NCBI RefSeq assembly: GCF_003116095.1
Contig: NZ_LGRA01000021.1
Location: forward strand, 1,369,945-1,433,944
From: Azospirillum sp. TSO35-2
GTDB lineage: Bacteria > Pseudomonadota > Alphaproteobacteria > Azospirillales > Azospirillaceae
Direction of reading: 5' to 3'
Length of the DNA stretch: 64,000 nt
Shown piece after piece: positions 1-7,868 of this stretch (position 1 is the stretch's first letter; each line of letters starts with the position of its first letter). The notes under the pieces were generated by a model, which was given only the letters and a program-made list of their open reading frames with translations, searched no databases and was not told where the DNA came from. The position numbers were made by a program, and so were the translations under genes.

Positions 1-51
1 GATCTTCACGTTGTAGTCGACCACTCGCTTAACGGGGACGAGGACTTTCAT
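1..51 (-). CDS. etfB: electron transfer flavoprotein beta subunit, N-terminus only
   Basis: Only the first 17 codons lie in the window. They read MKVLVPVKRVVDYNVKI, the characteristic start of the EtfB family. EtfB pairs with EtfA to carry electrons from acyl-CoA and other flavoprotein dehydrogenases to the quinone pool through ETF:quinone oxidoreductase. The gene runs off the left edge on the minus strand, downstream of the adenosyltransferase gene and separated from it by 193 bp. I see no strong promoter in that gap. The identification rests on a short N-terminus, but the motif is distinctive. Confidence 0.85.
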   Translation of the reverse strand, partial: MKVLVPVKRVVDYNVKI

Positions 52-244
52 AACTCACCCTGGCTGCTCTGAGCGCGCCTTTTACGGCGAACACCGCGAA
101 AATTGCTGTGGTTGCGAACGGACCATAGGATCTGGCATTACCACTGTCAATGACGCCCCGAGGTTGGGCGGGAACCGGGTATCGCACTCTTTGGCGCTGC
201 CTCGTCAGCGCTTGCGCGGTGGTCGGGTTCGCGCGGGTGGTCGG

Positions 245-814
245 TCAGCGGTTGGCACCGGGCACCCACAGCACGTCGTCGGCGCCGTTGCGATTCACCA
301 CACGGCTCAGCACGAACAGATGGTCGGACAGCCGGTTGACGTATTTCAGCGCCGCCGGGGTCACCGCTTCGTCGCGGGCGAGGTCGGTCATCAGCCGCTC
401 CGCCCGCCGCACGACGGTGCGGGCCAGATGCAGGTGGGCCGCCGCCGGCGAGCCGCCGGGCAGGATGAAGGAGGTCAGCGGCGCCAGGCCGGCGTTCATC
501 GCGTCGATCTCCGCCTCCAGCCGGTCGACCTGGGCGTCGACGATGCGCAGCGGCGGGTATTTCGGCGCCTCCTCCTCCGGCGTGCAGAGGTCGGCGCCCA
601 GGTCGAACAGGTCGTTCTGAATGCGGCCGAGCATCGCGTCGGCCTCCGGCCACGCCGCGGTGTGGAGACGGGCCATGCCGACGGTGGCGTTCGCCTCGTC
701 CACCGTGCCGTAGGCGGCGACGCGGCGGTCGCCCTTCGGCACCCGGCGCCCGTCGCCGAGCGAGGTTTCCCCGGCGTCGCCGCCGCGCGTGTAGATCTTG
801 GTCAGCTTCACCAT
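245..814 (-). CDS. pduO: PduO-type ATP:cob(I)alamin adenosyltransferase
   Basis: A 189-residue protein of the PduO/MMAB family, which transfers the adenosyl group of ATP to cob(I)alamin to make coenzyme B12. The N-terminal ATP-binding motif YTRGGDAGETSL, the following GTVDEANA stretch and the ARTVVRRAERL motif near residue 125 are all present, and the length is typical. It starts with ATG at 814, 8 bp downstream of the preceding small membrane-protein gene on the same strand, so the two are probably co-transcribed, perhaps with etfB. Nearby B12-dependent enzymes are not seen in the window. It should not be confused with the unrelated CobO/BtuR family that catalyses the same reaction. Confidence 0.9.
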   Translation of the reverse strand: MVKLTKIYTRGGDAGETSLGDGRRVPKGDRRVAAYGTVDEANATVGMARLHTAAWPEADAMLGRIQNDLFDLGADLCTPEEEAPKYPPLRIVDAQVDRLEAEIDAMNAGLAPLTSFILPGGSPAAAHLHLARTVVRRAERLMTDLARDEAVTPAALKYVNRLSDHLFVLSRVVNRNGADDVLWVPGANR

Positions 815-822
815 GGCGTCGG

Positions 823-1017
823 TCAGCCCCGTGTCAGGATGGCGAGCACGAACAGCAGCAACGCGACGCCCTGCAGCATCACGCGCAGCCGCATCGCCTT
901 GTTGGAGCGCCGCGGGTCGCCGCGGCCGCCGCGGGCCATGAAGAAGAGGCCGACGAACAGCGAGCCGACCACCGTCAGCATCGCCAGGACCATCAGGATG
1001 GGGAAAAGGTCTTGCAT
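823..1017 (-). CDS. small twin-transmembrane protein
   Basis: A 64-residue protein with two hydrophobic segments, about residues 4-24 and 43-61, separated by a short basic loop (RGGRGDPRRSNKAMRLR). This layout is typical of the small twin-transmembrane, HIG1-like proteins often found next to etf and cobalamin adenosyltransferase genes in Rhodospirillales. I start at ATG 1017 (MQDLF); the frame stays open upstream to 1047, but that would add a polar extension in front of the first helix. The gene ends 8 bp before the adenosyltransferase start, suggesting an operon. Function unknown. Confidence 0.7.
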   Translation of the reverse strand: MQDLFPILMVLAMLTVVGSLFVGLFFMARGGRGDPRRSNKAMRLRVMLQGVALLLFVLAILTRG

Positions 1018-1412
1018 GGCGTCACTATACCGCAGCGATGACGCCACGCCTACGGCGTCGCTGTCGAATCCTCCGCCGGCGCGACGCTCCCGGTTCCGTC
1101 CCGGATTTGCGCGGGTGCGCCGTCAGTGATAGGAATAATAGCCTTTATGTGCCGGGAAAGGGGCCGTCATGCTCGTCATCCGCCGCCGTCCATCCGCCCG
1201 CCGGATGAAACAGTGGAACATCGCCCCAAAAGTGTTTCACCGTGTTCCAAACGTTCCATCGGCGCTCACCCTTCCGTTGGATGATCCGGAAAGATATCCG
1301 GAGAATCGCCGATGCGGGAAATCCCCCCGTTGCCAAAACCGTTGGTCCGCATAGAGTGCGCGGCGACGGACACCGAAGCGTCGGCTTCGGGATCGGATCG
1401 GAGACACGGGCG
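1018..1412. other. divergent intergenic region with no gene
   Basis: A 395-bp gap between the leftward small membrane-protein gene and the rightward beta-glucosidase gene, so it should hold both promoters. A relatively AT-rich patch lies near 1130-1150 and a TGGAACA-rich dispersed repeat at 1201-1260. Short open frames here (for example 1169-1354) are arginine-rich readings of the repeat and look non-coding. No convincing promoter hexamers were found. Confidence 0.5.
1201..1260 (+). repeat. TGGAACA-rich dispersed repeat, copy A
   Basis: A 60-bp stretch containing GGATGAAACA, GTGGAACA, GTGTTTCACC, TGTTCCA and AAACGTTCCAT. The reverse complement of 7661-7712 carries the same blocks in the same order (GGATGGAACA, ATGGAACA, GCCAAA, TGTTTC, AAACGTTCCAT), lacking only about 10 bp in the middle. 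Both copies are intergenic. The pairing GAAACA/TGTTTC and TGGAACA/TGTTCCA gives each copy partial dyad symmetry. Function is unknown; either a small palindromic repeat or a shared protein-binding region. Confidence 0.65.
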
Positions 1413-2876
1413 ATGCGGCGGCGGACTTTTCTGAAGACGGCCCTGAAGGCGACGGTGGCGGCGACGGCCGGCACCGGGGCGCTGGCGGCGTTGACCCGCG
1501 GTGCCGTGCAGGCGGCTCCCGGCGCCCCCCCGGCCCGGGTCGCCCTTCCCGACGGCTTCCTGTGGGGCTGTTCCACCTCGGCCTACCAGATCGAGGGCGC
1601 GGTGACGGAGGACGGGCGCGGACCCAGCGTGTGGGACACCTACAGCCATTCCTTCGGCCGCACCGTCGACGGCGACACCGGCGACATCGCCTGCGACCAC
1701 TACCACCGCTACGCCGAGGACGTGGAGTTGATGGCGCGGGCCGGCATGCGCGCCTACCGCTTTTCCATCGCCTGGCCGCGGGTGCTGCCGCTGGGGACCG
1801 GCACGGTCAACCCCAAGGGACTCGACTTCTATGACCGCCTGACCGACACGCTGCTGGCCCGCGGGATCGAGCCCTGGCCCTGCCTGTTCCACTGGGACCT
1901 GCCGCAGGCGCTGCAGGACAAGGGCGGCTGGACCAACCGCGACATCGCCGGCTGGTTCACCGACTACGCGCTGGCGGTGACCGCCCGGCTGGGCGACCGC
2001 GCCAAGCACTGGGCCATGCTGAACGAGCCGTCGGTCGTCGCCATCTTCGGCCACGGCACCGGCGGGCACGCGCCGGGGATGACCGGGCGGGTGAACTGCC
2101 TGAAGGCGATCCACCACCAGAACCTGGCGCAGGGCACCGCGCTGGCCGCGCTGCGCGCCGCGGGGGCGACGGCGAAGGGCTGGCAGCTCGGCACCGTGCT
2201 GTCGCTGCAACCGTCCTGGCCGGTCGGCGGGCTCGACTCGAACTACCCGGCCTCGCTGATGTGGGACGCGGTGTGGAACCGCTCCTGCCTCGACCCGCTG
2301 ATCAAGGGCCGCTATCCGGAGTTGCTGGAGGCCGACTTCGCCCGCATCATCAAGCCGGACGACCTCGCGCGCATCCGCCAGCCGGTGGATTTCCTCGGCG
2401 TCAACTATTACAGCCGCATGCACCAGCAGCCCGACCCGCAGGGGCTGTTCGGCACCGGTTACGGCTCGCCGCCGGAGGGCACGCGCAAGACGGCGATGGA
2501 CTGGCCGGTGGAGCCCGACGGGCTGGCCGAGATCCTGGTCGAACTGCAGGAAAGCTACGGCAATCCGCCGGTCTACGTGACGGAGAACGGCGCCGACTAC
2601 CCCGACAGCGTCGGGCCGGGCGGACAGGTCGAGGACGGCGATCGCATCGCCTACCTGCGCGACCACATGCTGGCCGCCGCCAAGGCGATCGACGAGGGCT
2701 GCAACGTCAAGGGCTGGATGGTGTGGACGCTGCTGGACAATTTCGAATGGTCGGAAGGCTACCGCCGCCATTTCGGCCTCGTCCAGGTCGATCGCAAGAC
2801 GCTGGCCCGCAAGCCGAAGGCCAGCTACGACTGGTACGCCTCGGTCATCCGCAACAACGCGGTTCCGCTGGCGTAG
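1413..2876 (+). CDS. Tat-exported GH1 beta-glucosidase
   Basis: A 487-residue family 1 glycoside hydrolase. It hydrolyses terminal beta-glucosidic bonds with retention of configuration. The acid/base glutamate is in the motif MLNEPSVV (Glu205) and the nucleophile in YVTENGADYP (Glu391); FLWGCSTSAYQIEGA and NFEWSEGYRRHFGL are further GH1 hallmarks. The N-terminus MRRRTFLKT is a twin-arginine signal followed by an alanine-rich hydrophobic stretch and a likely cleavage at VQA, so the enzyme is predicted to be periplasmic or secreted as a folded protein, which is unusual for GH1 enzymes, most of which are cytoplasmic. I start at ATG 1413, preceded by GGAGA about 8 bp upstream; the frame stays open upstream but that part is not GH1-like. 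It probably acts on plant-derived or oligosaccharide beta-glucosides; the exact substrate cannot be read. Confidence 0.92.
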   Translation: MRRRTFLKTALKATVAATAGTGALAALTRGAVQAAPGAPPARVALPDGFLWGCSTSAYQIEGAVTEDGRGPSVWDTYSHSFGRTVDGDTGDIACDHYHRYAEDVELMARAGMRAYRFSIAWPRVLPLGTGTVNPKGLDFYDRLTDTLLARGIEPWPCLFHWDLPQALQDKGGWTNRDIAGWFTDYALAVTARLGDRAKHWAMLNEPSVVAIFGHGTGGHAPGMTGRVNCLKAIHHQNLAQGTALAALRAAGATAKGWQLGTVLSLQPSWPVGGLDSNYPASLMWDAVWNRSCLDPLIKGRYPELLEADFARIIKPDDLARIRQPVDFLGVNYYSRMHQQPDPQGLFGTGYGSPPEGTRKTAMDWPVEPDGLAEILVELQESYGNPPVYVTENGADYPDSVGPGGQVEDGDRIAYLRDHMLAAAKAIDEGCNVKGWMVWTLLDNFEWSEGYRRHFGLVQVDRKTLARKPKASYDWYASVIRNNAVPLA

Positions 2877-2904
2877 GGGCGCCGGTGACGGGTAGACTGC
2901 CGCC

Positions 2905-3324
2905 ATGCCCGCCCCCCGCCCGCCCCAACCGACCCGCTACGCCATCCAGAAGGCGCGCGGCAAGGGATGGAAGACGCTGGAGGTCGGCGACGGGCTGCCG
3001 CAGGCCAAGGCGCGCTTCGACCAGATGGTCGGCGTCAACCCGCGCGCCTATTTCCGGCTGATCCAGCTCGATTACAACGCCGACTCCGGCTACGAGGGGA
3101 TGGAGTTCAACTGGACGCTGATCGAGCTGTATGACCCGACCAGGGGCGGCGGCATCCGGCCGGCCCCCCGGCCCGGGAAGGCCCCCAAGGCGCCGCCCAG
3201 GCCGGACGCCAAGCCGAAGGCGAAGGAAGCGGTCGCCCTGCCGCTGCGCGTCTATTTTGCGGTGATCCTCATCGGCACGCTGGCCGGGGTTCTGACCTAC
3301 CTGCACCTGGCCGGCGGGCGGTGA
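2905..3324 (+). CDS. hypothetical protein with C-terminal membrane anchor
   Basis: A 139-residue protein beginning 28 bp after the beta-glucosidase gene on the same strand. Residues 1-80 form a soluble region rich in aromatic and charged residues (ARFDQMVGVNPRAYFRLIQLDYN), residues 82-110 are a Pro/Lys/Ala linker, and residues 112-134 are a single hydrophobic helix (VYFAVILIGTLAGVLTYLHLA). This suggests a tail-anchored inner-membrane protein facing the cytoplasm. I do not recognise the family. The short gap suggests co-transcription with the upstream gene, but no functional link is evident. Confidence 0.6.
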   Translation: MPAPRPPQPTRYAIQKARGKGWKTLEVGDGLPQAKARFDQMVGVNPRAYFRLIQLDYNADSGYEGMEFNWTLIELYDPTRGGGIRPAPRPGKAPKAPPRPDAKPKAKEAVALPLRVYFAVILIGTLAGVLTYLHLAGGR

Positions 3325-3327
3325 CCG

Positions 3328-3588
3328 TCACTCCGTGCCGTAGCCCTTGCGCCGCATGCATTGGCTGAAGATTTCCTTGCGATAGCCGAACTGCGGCGTC
3401 TCCGGCAGCGGGCGCAGCGGGTAGCCGCGCAGCCGCATGGTGTTGTCCACCTGCTCGGTGCATTCGTCGTAGGCGATGGTCGGCACGGCCTCGCCCGCCG
3501 TCCACTCGCGGTAGGACGGCGCGCTGCCGCAACCCGCCAGCAGCGTTGCGGTCGCGAGCGCCAGCCCGGCGATCCTGAATCCGGTCAT
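3328..3588 (-). CDS. small lipoprotein
   Basis: An 86-residue protein with a lipoprotein signal: a hydrophobic stretch (RIAGLALATATLLAGC) ending in the lipobox LLAGC at Cys20, followed by a mature part of 67 residues. The mature part has two more cysteines (DECTEQV and FSQCMRR) that could form a disulfide in the periplasm. The start at ATG 3588 gives a normal signal peptide; a much longer open frame upstream is not coding-like. The gene is convergent with the preceding gene, only 3 bp apart. Function unknown; it is likely an envelope lipoprotein. Confidence 0.75.
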   Translation of the reverse strand: MTGFRIAGLALATATLLAGCGSAPSYREWTAGEAVPTIAYDECTEQVDNTMRLRGYPLRPLPETPQFGYRKEIFSQCMRRKGYGTE

Positions 3589-3735
3589 GGGTTGCGTCCC
3601 CTTCTGCTGCCCCCGAATTGACGGTAGCACGGCCGGACCCATCTCATCCATTTTCGGAGCCTGTTTTTCGAGCGCGCCTTTTCGGCAACGCTGCGCCGGG
3701 GACAACGCAGACGCACAAAAATCGCCACCGGAAAA

Positions 3736-3766
3736 GGGCCGCAATCTGGTAACACGGTTGCAGCCC
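3736..3766. other. imperfect intergenic inverted repeat
   Basis: GGGCCGCAA at 3736-3744 and TTGCAGCCC at 3758-3766 pair at 8 of 9 positions around a 13-nt loop. It lies in the 237-bp divergent region between the lipoprotein gene and the peptidoglycan-binding gene. There is no T-run on either side, so it is not a clear terminator; it could be an operator or a leader hairpin. Confidence 0.3.
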
Positions 3767-3825
3767 CTGATCGGGGTGTGTCGTGGCTCTGAAGTTGGTC
3801 GGGCGTCACGGACGGAGGGATAGGC

Positions 3826-4764
3826 ATGTCTGGGAATTCGCGGCGGGCGCCGGGTGGCGCCGCTGTGGCGGCTGTGGCGGTGATCGTGTCGGCGCTGGCG
3901 GTGGGCGCACCGGGGGCGGCCTGGGCTCAATCGGCGGCGGCCGACATCCAATGGGCGCAGACCATCCTGAAGGAAAAGGGCTACGACATCGGCGGCCGCG
4001 CCAAGGGCCAGATGACGCCGGAGACGCGCTCCGCCCTCAGCGCCTACCAGAAGTCGGTCGGCCTGCCCGCCACCGGCAATCTCGACCAGGCCACCGTCGC
4101 CAAGCTGATGGGCGAGCGGGAGAAGAAGGCTTCCCCGACCATGGGCAGCCTGTCCAAGAGCCAGATCGGCCAGACCCGCCACGACAAGGAGGTGGTGCCG
4201 CGCGCCGCCCCGACCGGCCGGGTCGATGCCGGCAACGAGAGCGTCGGCGGCATGGCGCAGTTTGGCGGAGCGCCGGTGTCCTCGTCGTCCTCATCCTCAT
4301 CCAGTTCGGCCAGCCACAGCGCGCCGGCGCCCTCCGCGGCACCGGCGGCCCGCCCGGCAACTGCCGCCGCGGCATTGAGCGCTTCTGTCCCGGCCGCCAC
4401 GCGCCCGGCGACCGGCGCGTCCGACGGGCCGGTCCCCCAGGCGGCGCCCCGTGGGGCTGTCGCGGCGGCTGCCCCCGATGGCCAAACGGTTCCGGTCGAG
4501 GAGCCGGTGGCGGTGGGCGGCGGCCCGTCGGTCTGGCAGTCCAACGCCGCGCGGGCCGGGGTCGCAGGATTGATCGCCGCGACGCTGGGCGGCATCGGCT
4601 TTGCCTGGTGGCGCAGCGGCCGGGGCGTCGATCCGATCCGTGGTGCTCCCGCCGGCGATGACCGGCCGCGCGAGAACCGCGTCGAGCCGAGCTTCGGCAC
4701 CCCCCGCCGGCGCGAGGAGTTGACGCCGGGGCCGCGGCTGACCGCCGAGGCGCGCCGGCGGTAA
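3826..4764 (+). CDS. peptidoglycan-binding domain protein with membrane segment
   Basis: A 312-residue protein. Residues 1-35 look like a signal sequence or first membrane helix ending near AWAQS. Residues about 43-92 are a PG_binding_1 domain (ADIQWAQTILKEKGYDIGG, LSAYQKSVGLPATGNLD), the small three-helix fold that binds cell-wall peptidoglycan. A long Ala/Pro/Ser-rich low-complexity linker follows (about 150-230), including an eleven-serine patch, then a second hydrophobic helix around residues 242-262 and a basic tail. The protein is probably anchored in the inner membrane and reaches the wall. No catalytic domain is visible. It is convergent with the DUF1178 gene, only 6 bp away. Confidence 0.8.
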   Translation: MSGNSRRAPGGAAVAAVAVIVSALAVGAPGAAWAQSAAADIQWAQTILKEKGYDIGGRAKGQMTPETRSALSAYQKSVGLPATGNLDQATVAKLMGEREKKASPTMGSLSKSQIGQTRHDKEVVPRAAPTGRVDAGNESVGGMAQFGGAPVSSSSSSSSSSASHSAPAPSAAPAARPATAAAALSASVPAATRPATGASDGPVPQAAPRGAVAAAAPDGQTVPVEEPVAVGGGPSVWQSNAARAGVAGLIAATLGGIGFAWWRSGRGVDPIRGAPAGDDRPRENRVEPSFGTPRRREELTPGPRLTAEARRR

Positions 4765-4770
4765 CACCGC

Positions 4771-5013
4771 TCACATCATCGACATCATCGGACAGCCGCC
4801 CCCGCCGCCGCAGCCTCCCGGCGCGCAGGCGGGGGCCGGCGGGGCGGCCTGGGTCTTGCCGACGCGGGGCGCCATGATCGCCTTGGCGACGTCGGTGCCG
4901 TTGCAGGACGGGCAGGCGATGCCGGCGGATTTCTTGGTGTCGTAGTCGGCCATGTTGTCGAACCACTGGTCGAACTCATGGCCGCAGGCGCAACGCAGGG
5001 CATAGACGATCAT
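4771..5013 (-). CDS. DUF1178 family zinc-ribbon-like protein
   Basis: An 80-residue protein of the DUF1178 type. The N-terminus MIVYALRCACGHEFDQWF and the pair CxCGH plus CPSCNG form a likely four-cysteine zinc site; the C-terminus is glycine and cysteine rich (APGGCGGGGGCPMM), resembling the tails of regulatory zinc-ribbon proteins such as the FmdB family. ATG 5013 gives the family start; the open frame to 5328 overlaps a region that is not family-like. Molecular role is unknown. It follows the endonuclease III-like gene on the same strand with a 94-bp gap. Confidence 0.82.
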   Translation of the reverse strand: MIVYALRCACGHEFDQWFDNMADYDTKKSAGIACPSCNGTDVAKAIMAPRVGKTQAAPPAPACAPGGCGGGGGCPMMSMM

Positions 5014-5107
5014 CGCGGAGCCTTGGAAAGCGGAACGGTGGCGTCCTTCTAGCCGTCCCGCCGCCGCCTCGCCAGGATCTGCGTCAATGCGTCGCTGACG
5101 GTTCCAC

Positions 5108-5842
5108 TCACCGGTGGTCGGTAACACCGACCCGCGCGCACATCGACAGCAGCGGGCAGGTCGAGCAGCGTGGCCGGATGCCGGTGCAGATCCATTTGCC
5201 GAAAGGCACCAGCCGTTCGTTGATCTCCACCCAATAGCGTTTCGGCAGCACCGCCAGCAGGGCCGCCATCGTCTTTTCCGGGGTCGGTGCGGCGACGTAG
5301 CCCCAGCGGTTGGTGACGCGGTGGACATGGACGTCGACCGCCAGCGCCGGAATGTCGAAGCCGACCGCCAGCGTCAGCGCTGCGATCTTCGGCCCGACCC
5401 CGTGGAACCGCATCAGGGCGTCTGGGGTGTCGGGCACCTCACTGCCATGCTCGTCCCGGATGCGGCGGGAGAGGGCGAGGATGTCGCGCGCCTTCGGCTC
5501 GGGAAAGGTGGCGCCGCGCAGCAGCCCGACCAGCCGGTCCTCCGCCAGGGCCGCCATCGTCGCCGGGGTACGGGCGACGGCGAACAGCCGCTCGCACACC
5601 ACCAGGGTCGTCTCGTCGCGGGTGCGGGCGGAGATCAGGCTCGCCACCAGCTGTTCGAAGGGCGAGGCGTAGCCGCGGTCCCGCAGATCGAACATCGCCG
5701 CCTTCGGATAGCCGGCGACCGCCAGGCGCAGACGGCGAAAGGCCTCGTCGATGTCGAAGGCCTGGGACGTCGCGGGGTGCGAACTCAAGGGCGGCTCTCC
5801 GGACACGGGGGCGCGGGATACGGGCGTATGGCTGAGCAACAC
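5108..5842 (-). CDS. endonuclease III-like DNA glycosylase (HhH-GPD, [4Fe-4S])
   Basis: A 244-residue base-excision repair glycosylase of the HhH-GPD superfamily. The helix-hairpin-helix FHGVGPKIA contains the catalytic lysine position of endonuclease III (Lys152), and the catalytic aspartate lies in ALAVDVHVHRV (Asp170). Four cysteines spaced C-x6-C-x2-C-x5-C (219, 226, 229, 235) form the iron-sulfur cluster. Having both the lysine and aspartate implies a bifunctional glycosylase/AP lyase acting on oxidised pyrimidines. The N-terminal 30 residues are an extension relative to E. coli Nth. It might be a second paralogue rather than the housekeeping nth, so I leave the symbol empty. It sits 54 bp downstream of the mlaF-like gene. 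Confidence 0.88.
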   Translation of the reverse strand: MLLSHTPVSRAPVSGEPPLSSHPATSQAFDIDEAFRRLRLAVAGYPKAAMFDLRDRGYASPFEQLVASLISARTRDETTLVVCERLFAVARTPATMAALAEDRLVGLLRGATFPEPKARDILALSRRIRDEHGSEVPDTPDALMRFHGVGPKIAALTLAVGFDIPALAVDVHVHRVTNRWGYVAAPTPEKTMAALLAVLPKRYWVEINERLVPFGKWICTGIRPRCSTCPLLSMCARVGVTDHR

Positions 5843-5896
5843 CGGCCCCCCGCCTCCGTTCCACCGCGGCCTTGTCCGTACGGTGGAAAACCGGAC

Positions 5897-6715
5897 CTAC
5901 AGCGCCTTGATCTGCATCTTGATCGGTCCGTCGGCCCGGCCGTGGACGAACTGGTCGACATAGGCATTGCCGGAATTGTCGATGTCGCGGGCGTGGCCGG
6001 TCCAGATGATGCGGCCCTGGTAGATCATGGCGATGCGATCGGCGATCTTGCGGGCCGAGGCCATGTCGTGGGTGATGGTGACCGCGGTGGCGCCGAGGTC
6101 CTTCACGCACTGCACGATCAGCTCGTTGATGACGTCGGCCATAATCGGGTCGAGGCCGGTCGTTGGTTCGTCGAAGAAGATGATTTCCGGCTCGTCGGCG
6201 ATGGCACGGGCCAGAGCGACGCGCTTCTGCATGCCGCCCGACAGCTCCGCCGGCGACAGCTCCGCCACGTCGGGGGTGAGGCCGACGGCGCCCAGCTTGG
6301 CGATGGCGATCTCCTTGGCCTTGGCGCGCGGCATGTGCTCGCCCTGGATCAGGCCGAAAGCGACGTTCTCCCACACCGGCAGGCTGTCGAACAGGGCGGC
6401 GCCCTGGAACAGCATGCCGAACTTGTGCAGCAGCTTCTCCCGGTCGCGCGAGCGCAGCCTGGTCGTCTCTTCCCCATCGACCTTGATCGAGCCGGAGTCG
6501 GGTGTCAGCAGGCCGAGGATGCTCTTCAGCATCACCGACTTGCCGGTACCCGACCCGCCGATGACGACCAGCGACTCGCCGCGGCCGACCTCCAGGTCGA
6601 TGCCGTTCAGCACCTTCTTGTGGCCGAAATGCTTGGTGACGCCCTTGAGCGCGATCTTGGGGACCGTGGCGGGCGGAACGGCATTGGATGAAACGGCGGC
6701 GGGCGGAACGGTCAT
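5897..6715 (-). CDS. mlaF: MlaF-like ABC transporter ATP-binding protein
   Basis: A 272-residue ATPase of the MlaF type, energising lipid transport between the inner and outer membranes. Walker A is GGSGTGKS, the signature is LSGGMQKR, and Walker B is IIFFDEPTTGLDP with the family's TTGLDP D-loop; the switch histidine is in VTITHDMASA. I place the start at ATG 6715 (MTVPP), 11 bp downstream of the mlaE stop; a GTG at 6730 overlaps the mlaE stop as GTGA and would add five residues. The adjacent permease gene supports an Mla role. No MlaD, MlaC or MlaB gene is visible in the window. Confidence 0.88.
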   Translation of the reverse strand: MTVPPAAVSSNAVPPATVPKIALKGVTKHFGHKKVLNGIDLEVGRGESLVVIGGSGTGKSVMLKSILGLLTPDSGSIKVDGEETTRLRSRDREKLLHKFGMLFQGAALFDSLPVWENVAFGLIQGEHMPRAKAKEIAIAKLGAVGLTPDVAELSPAELSGGMQKRVALARAIADEPEIIFFDEPTTGLDPIMADVINELIVQCVKDLGATAVTITHDMASARKIADRIAMIYQGRIIWTGHARDIDNSGNAYVDQFVHGRADGPIKMQIKAL

Positions 6716-6726
6716 GGCAATGGCGC

Positions 6727-7503
6727 TCACTTCGTCGAGAAGAAGATGCCGGTGATCAGGTAGTTCCACACCAGAATCATGATGGAGGCCGACACCACCG
6801 CGTTGGTGGTCGCCGCGCCGACGCCCTGGGCGCCGCCCTTGGAGTGGTAGCCGTGGTAGCAGCCCATCAGCGCGATCAGGAAACCGAAGATCGCCGCCTT
6901 CACCAGACCGGAGATGACGTCGATCGGGTGGAGGAATTCCCAGGTGCGGTTGATGTAGCTGGCGGCGTTGAAGTCCAGCCGGTAGACGCCGACCAGGAAG
7001 CCGCCGAACACGCCGATGATGTCGGCGACCACCACCAGCAGCGGCACCATGGTCAGGCCGGCGATCAGCCGCGGCGCCACCAGATACTTGTAGGGATTGG
7101 TCGACAGGGTCGACAGGGCATCGATCTGCTCGGTCACCCGCATGGTGCCGATCTCGGCCGCCATGGCGGCGCCGATGCGTCCCGCGACCATCAGGCCGGC
7201 CAGCACCGGCCCCAGCTCGCGCGTGATCGACAGCACCACCACGGTGGCGATGGCGCCCTCCGCCTGGAAGCGGGAGAAGCCGCTGTAGCTCTGCAGCGCC
7301 AGCACCATGCCGGTGAACAGCGCCGTCAACCCGACCACCGGCAGCGAGTAATAGCCGATGTCGATCATCTGCCGCAGGATCTGCCGGGGGTAGAGCGGCG
7401 GGCGCACGCAGTGCGACAGCGCGGACCCGGTGAACAGGGCAAGGCGTCCGGTCGCTTCCAGGAAGATCAGGAAGGCCCGGCCGGTGGCGGCGAGGAAACC
7501 CAT
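6727..7503 (-). CDS. mlaE: MlaE-like ABC transporter permease
   Basis: A 258-residue integral membrane protein of the MlaE permease family, with an amphipathic N-terminal helix and about five membrane segments. Family hallmarks are the stretches LPVVGLTALFTGMVLALQ, TRELGPVLAGLMVAGRIGAA and AEIGTMRVTEQIDAL. With MlaF it should form the core of a phospholipid transporter that maintains outer-membrane lipid asymmetry. The gene precedes mlaF in the same orientation, 11 bp or less apart. A 365-bp region lies upstream. Confidence 0.9.
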   Translation of the reverse strand: MGFLAATGRAFLIFLEATGRLALFTGSALSHCVRPPLYPRQILRQMIDIGYYSLPVVGLTALFTGMVLALQSYSGFSRFQAEGAIATVVVLSITRELGPVLAGLMVAGRIGAAMAAEIGTMRVTEQIDALSTLSTNPYKYLVAPRLIAGLTMVPLLVVVADIIGVFGGFLVGVYRLDFNAASYINRTWEFLHPIDVISGLVKAAIFGFLIALMGCYHGYHSKGGAQGVGAATTNAVVSASIMILVWNYLITGIFFSTK

Positions 7504-7868
7504 CAGTCGGCCCGCATCCTAGTTTGTGTCTCGTTTGGGCGATGCGGTCATAGCACCGATAGGCCTTGCGGTCATCCTTGGACTTCGCAATGGCAGGGCA
7601 TGTCAGTCAAACGCCCGGCATCGTAGCCGGCGACGGCTCCCCCTTCCCCGACGCGGTGGAATGGAACGTTTGAAACAGGTTTGGCGTTCTGTTCCATTGT
7701 TCCATCCGCCGGACCGGCGTCCATGAGCCACTGCGTGTCGGAACGGGTGGGGCATGCGGACGCCTTTGCGGTCGAGGACAGGACGTGTCTTCCTACCACG
7801 GGCGCGAGGCGTGGTTAACACCGGGGTGAAAACCGGTGCCTTCCGGAAACCGACAGACCGATGGACGG
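7504..7868. other. intergenic region with no gene
   Basis: A 365-bp region between alr (ending at 7869) and mlaE (starting at 7503), both leftward, so it should contain the alr terminator and the mla promoter. It holds copy B of the TGGAACA-rich repeat. I could not find a clear terminator or promoter, and the short frames within it lack coding character. Confidence 0.5.
7661..7712 (-). repeat. TGGAACA-rich dispersed repeat, copy B
   Basis: Read on the minus strand this 52-bp segment matches 1201-1260: GGATGGAACA, ATGGAACA, GCCAAA, CTGTTTC and AAACGTTCCAT appear in the same order. It lacks the roughly 10-bp ACCGTGTTCC insert of copy A. It lies upstream of mlaE in intergenic DNA. Confidence 0.65.

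Noticed and set aside
1169..1354. A 61-codon frame upstream of the beta-glucosidase
   Set aside because: It covers the TGGAACA-rich repeat, has no ribosome-binding site and an unlikely composition.
4270..4320. Serine-coding TCGTCCTCATCC-type tract as a phase-variable repeat
   Set aside because: The codons vary (TCC, TCG, TCA, AGT), so it is a low-complexity linker rather than a uniform slippage tract.
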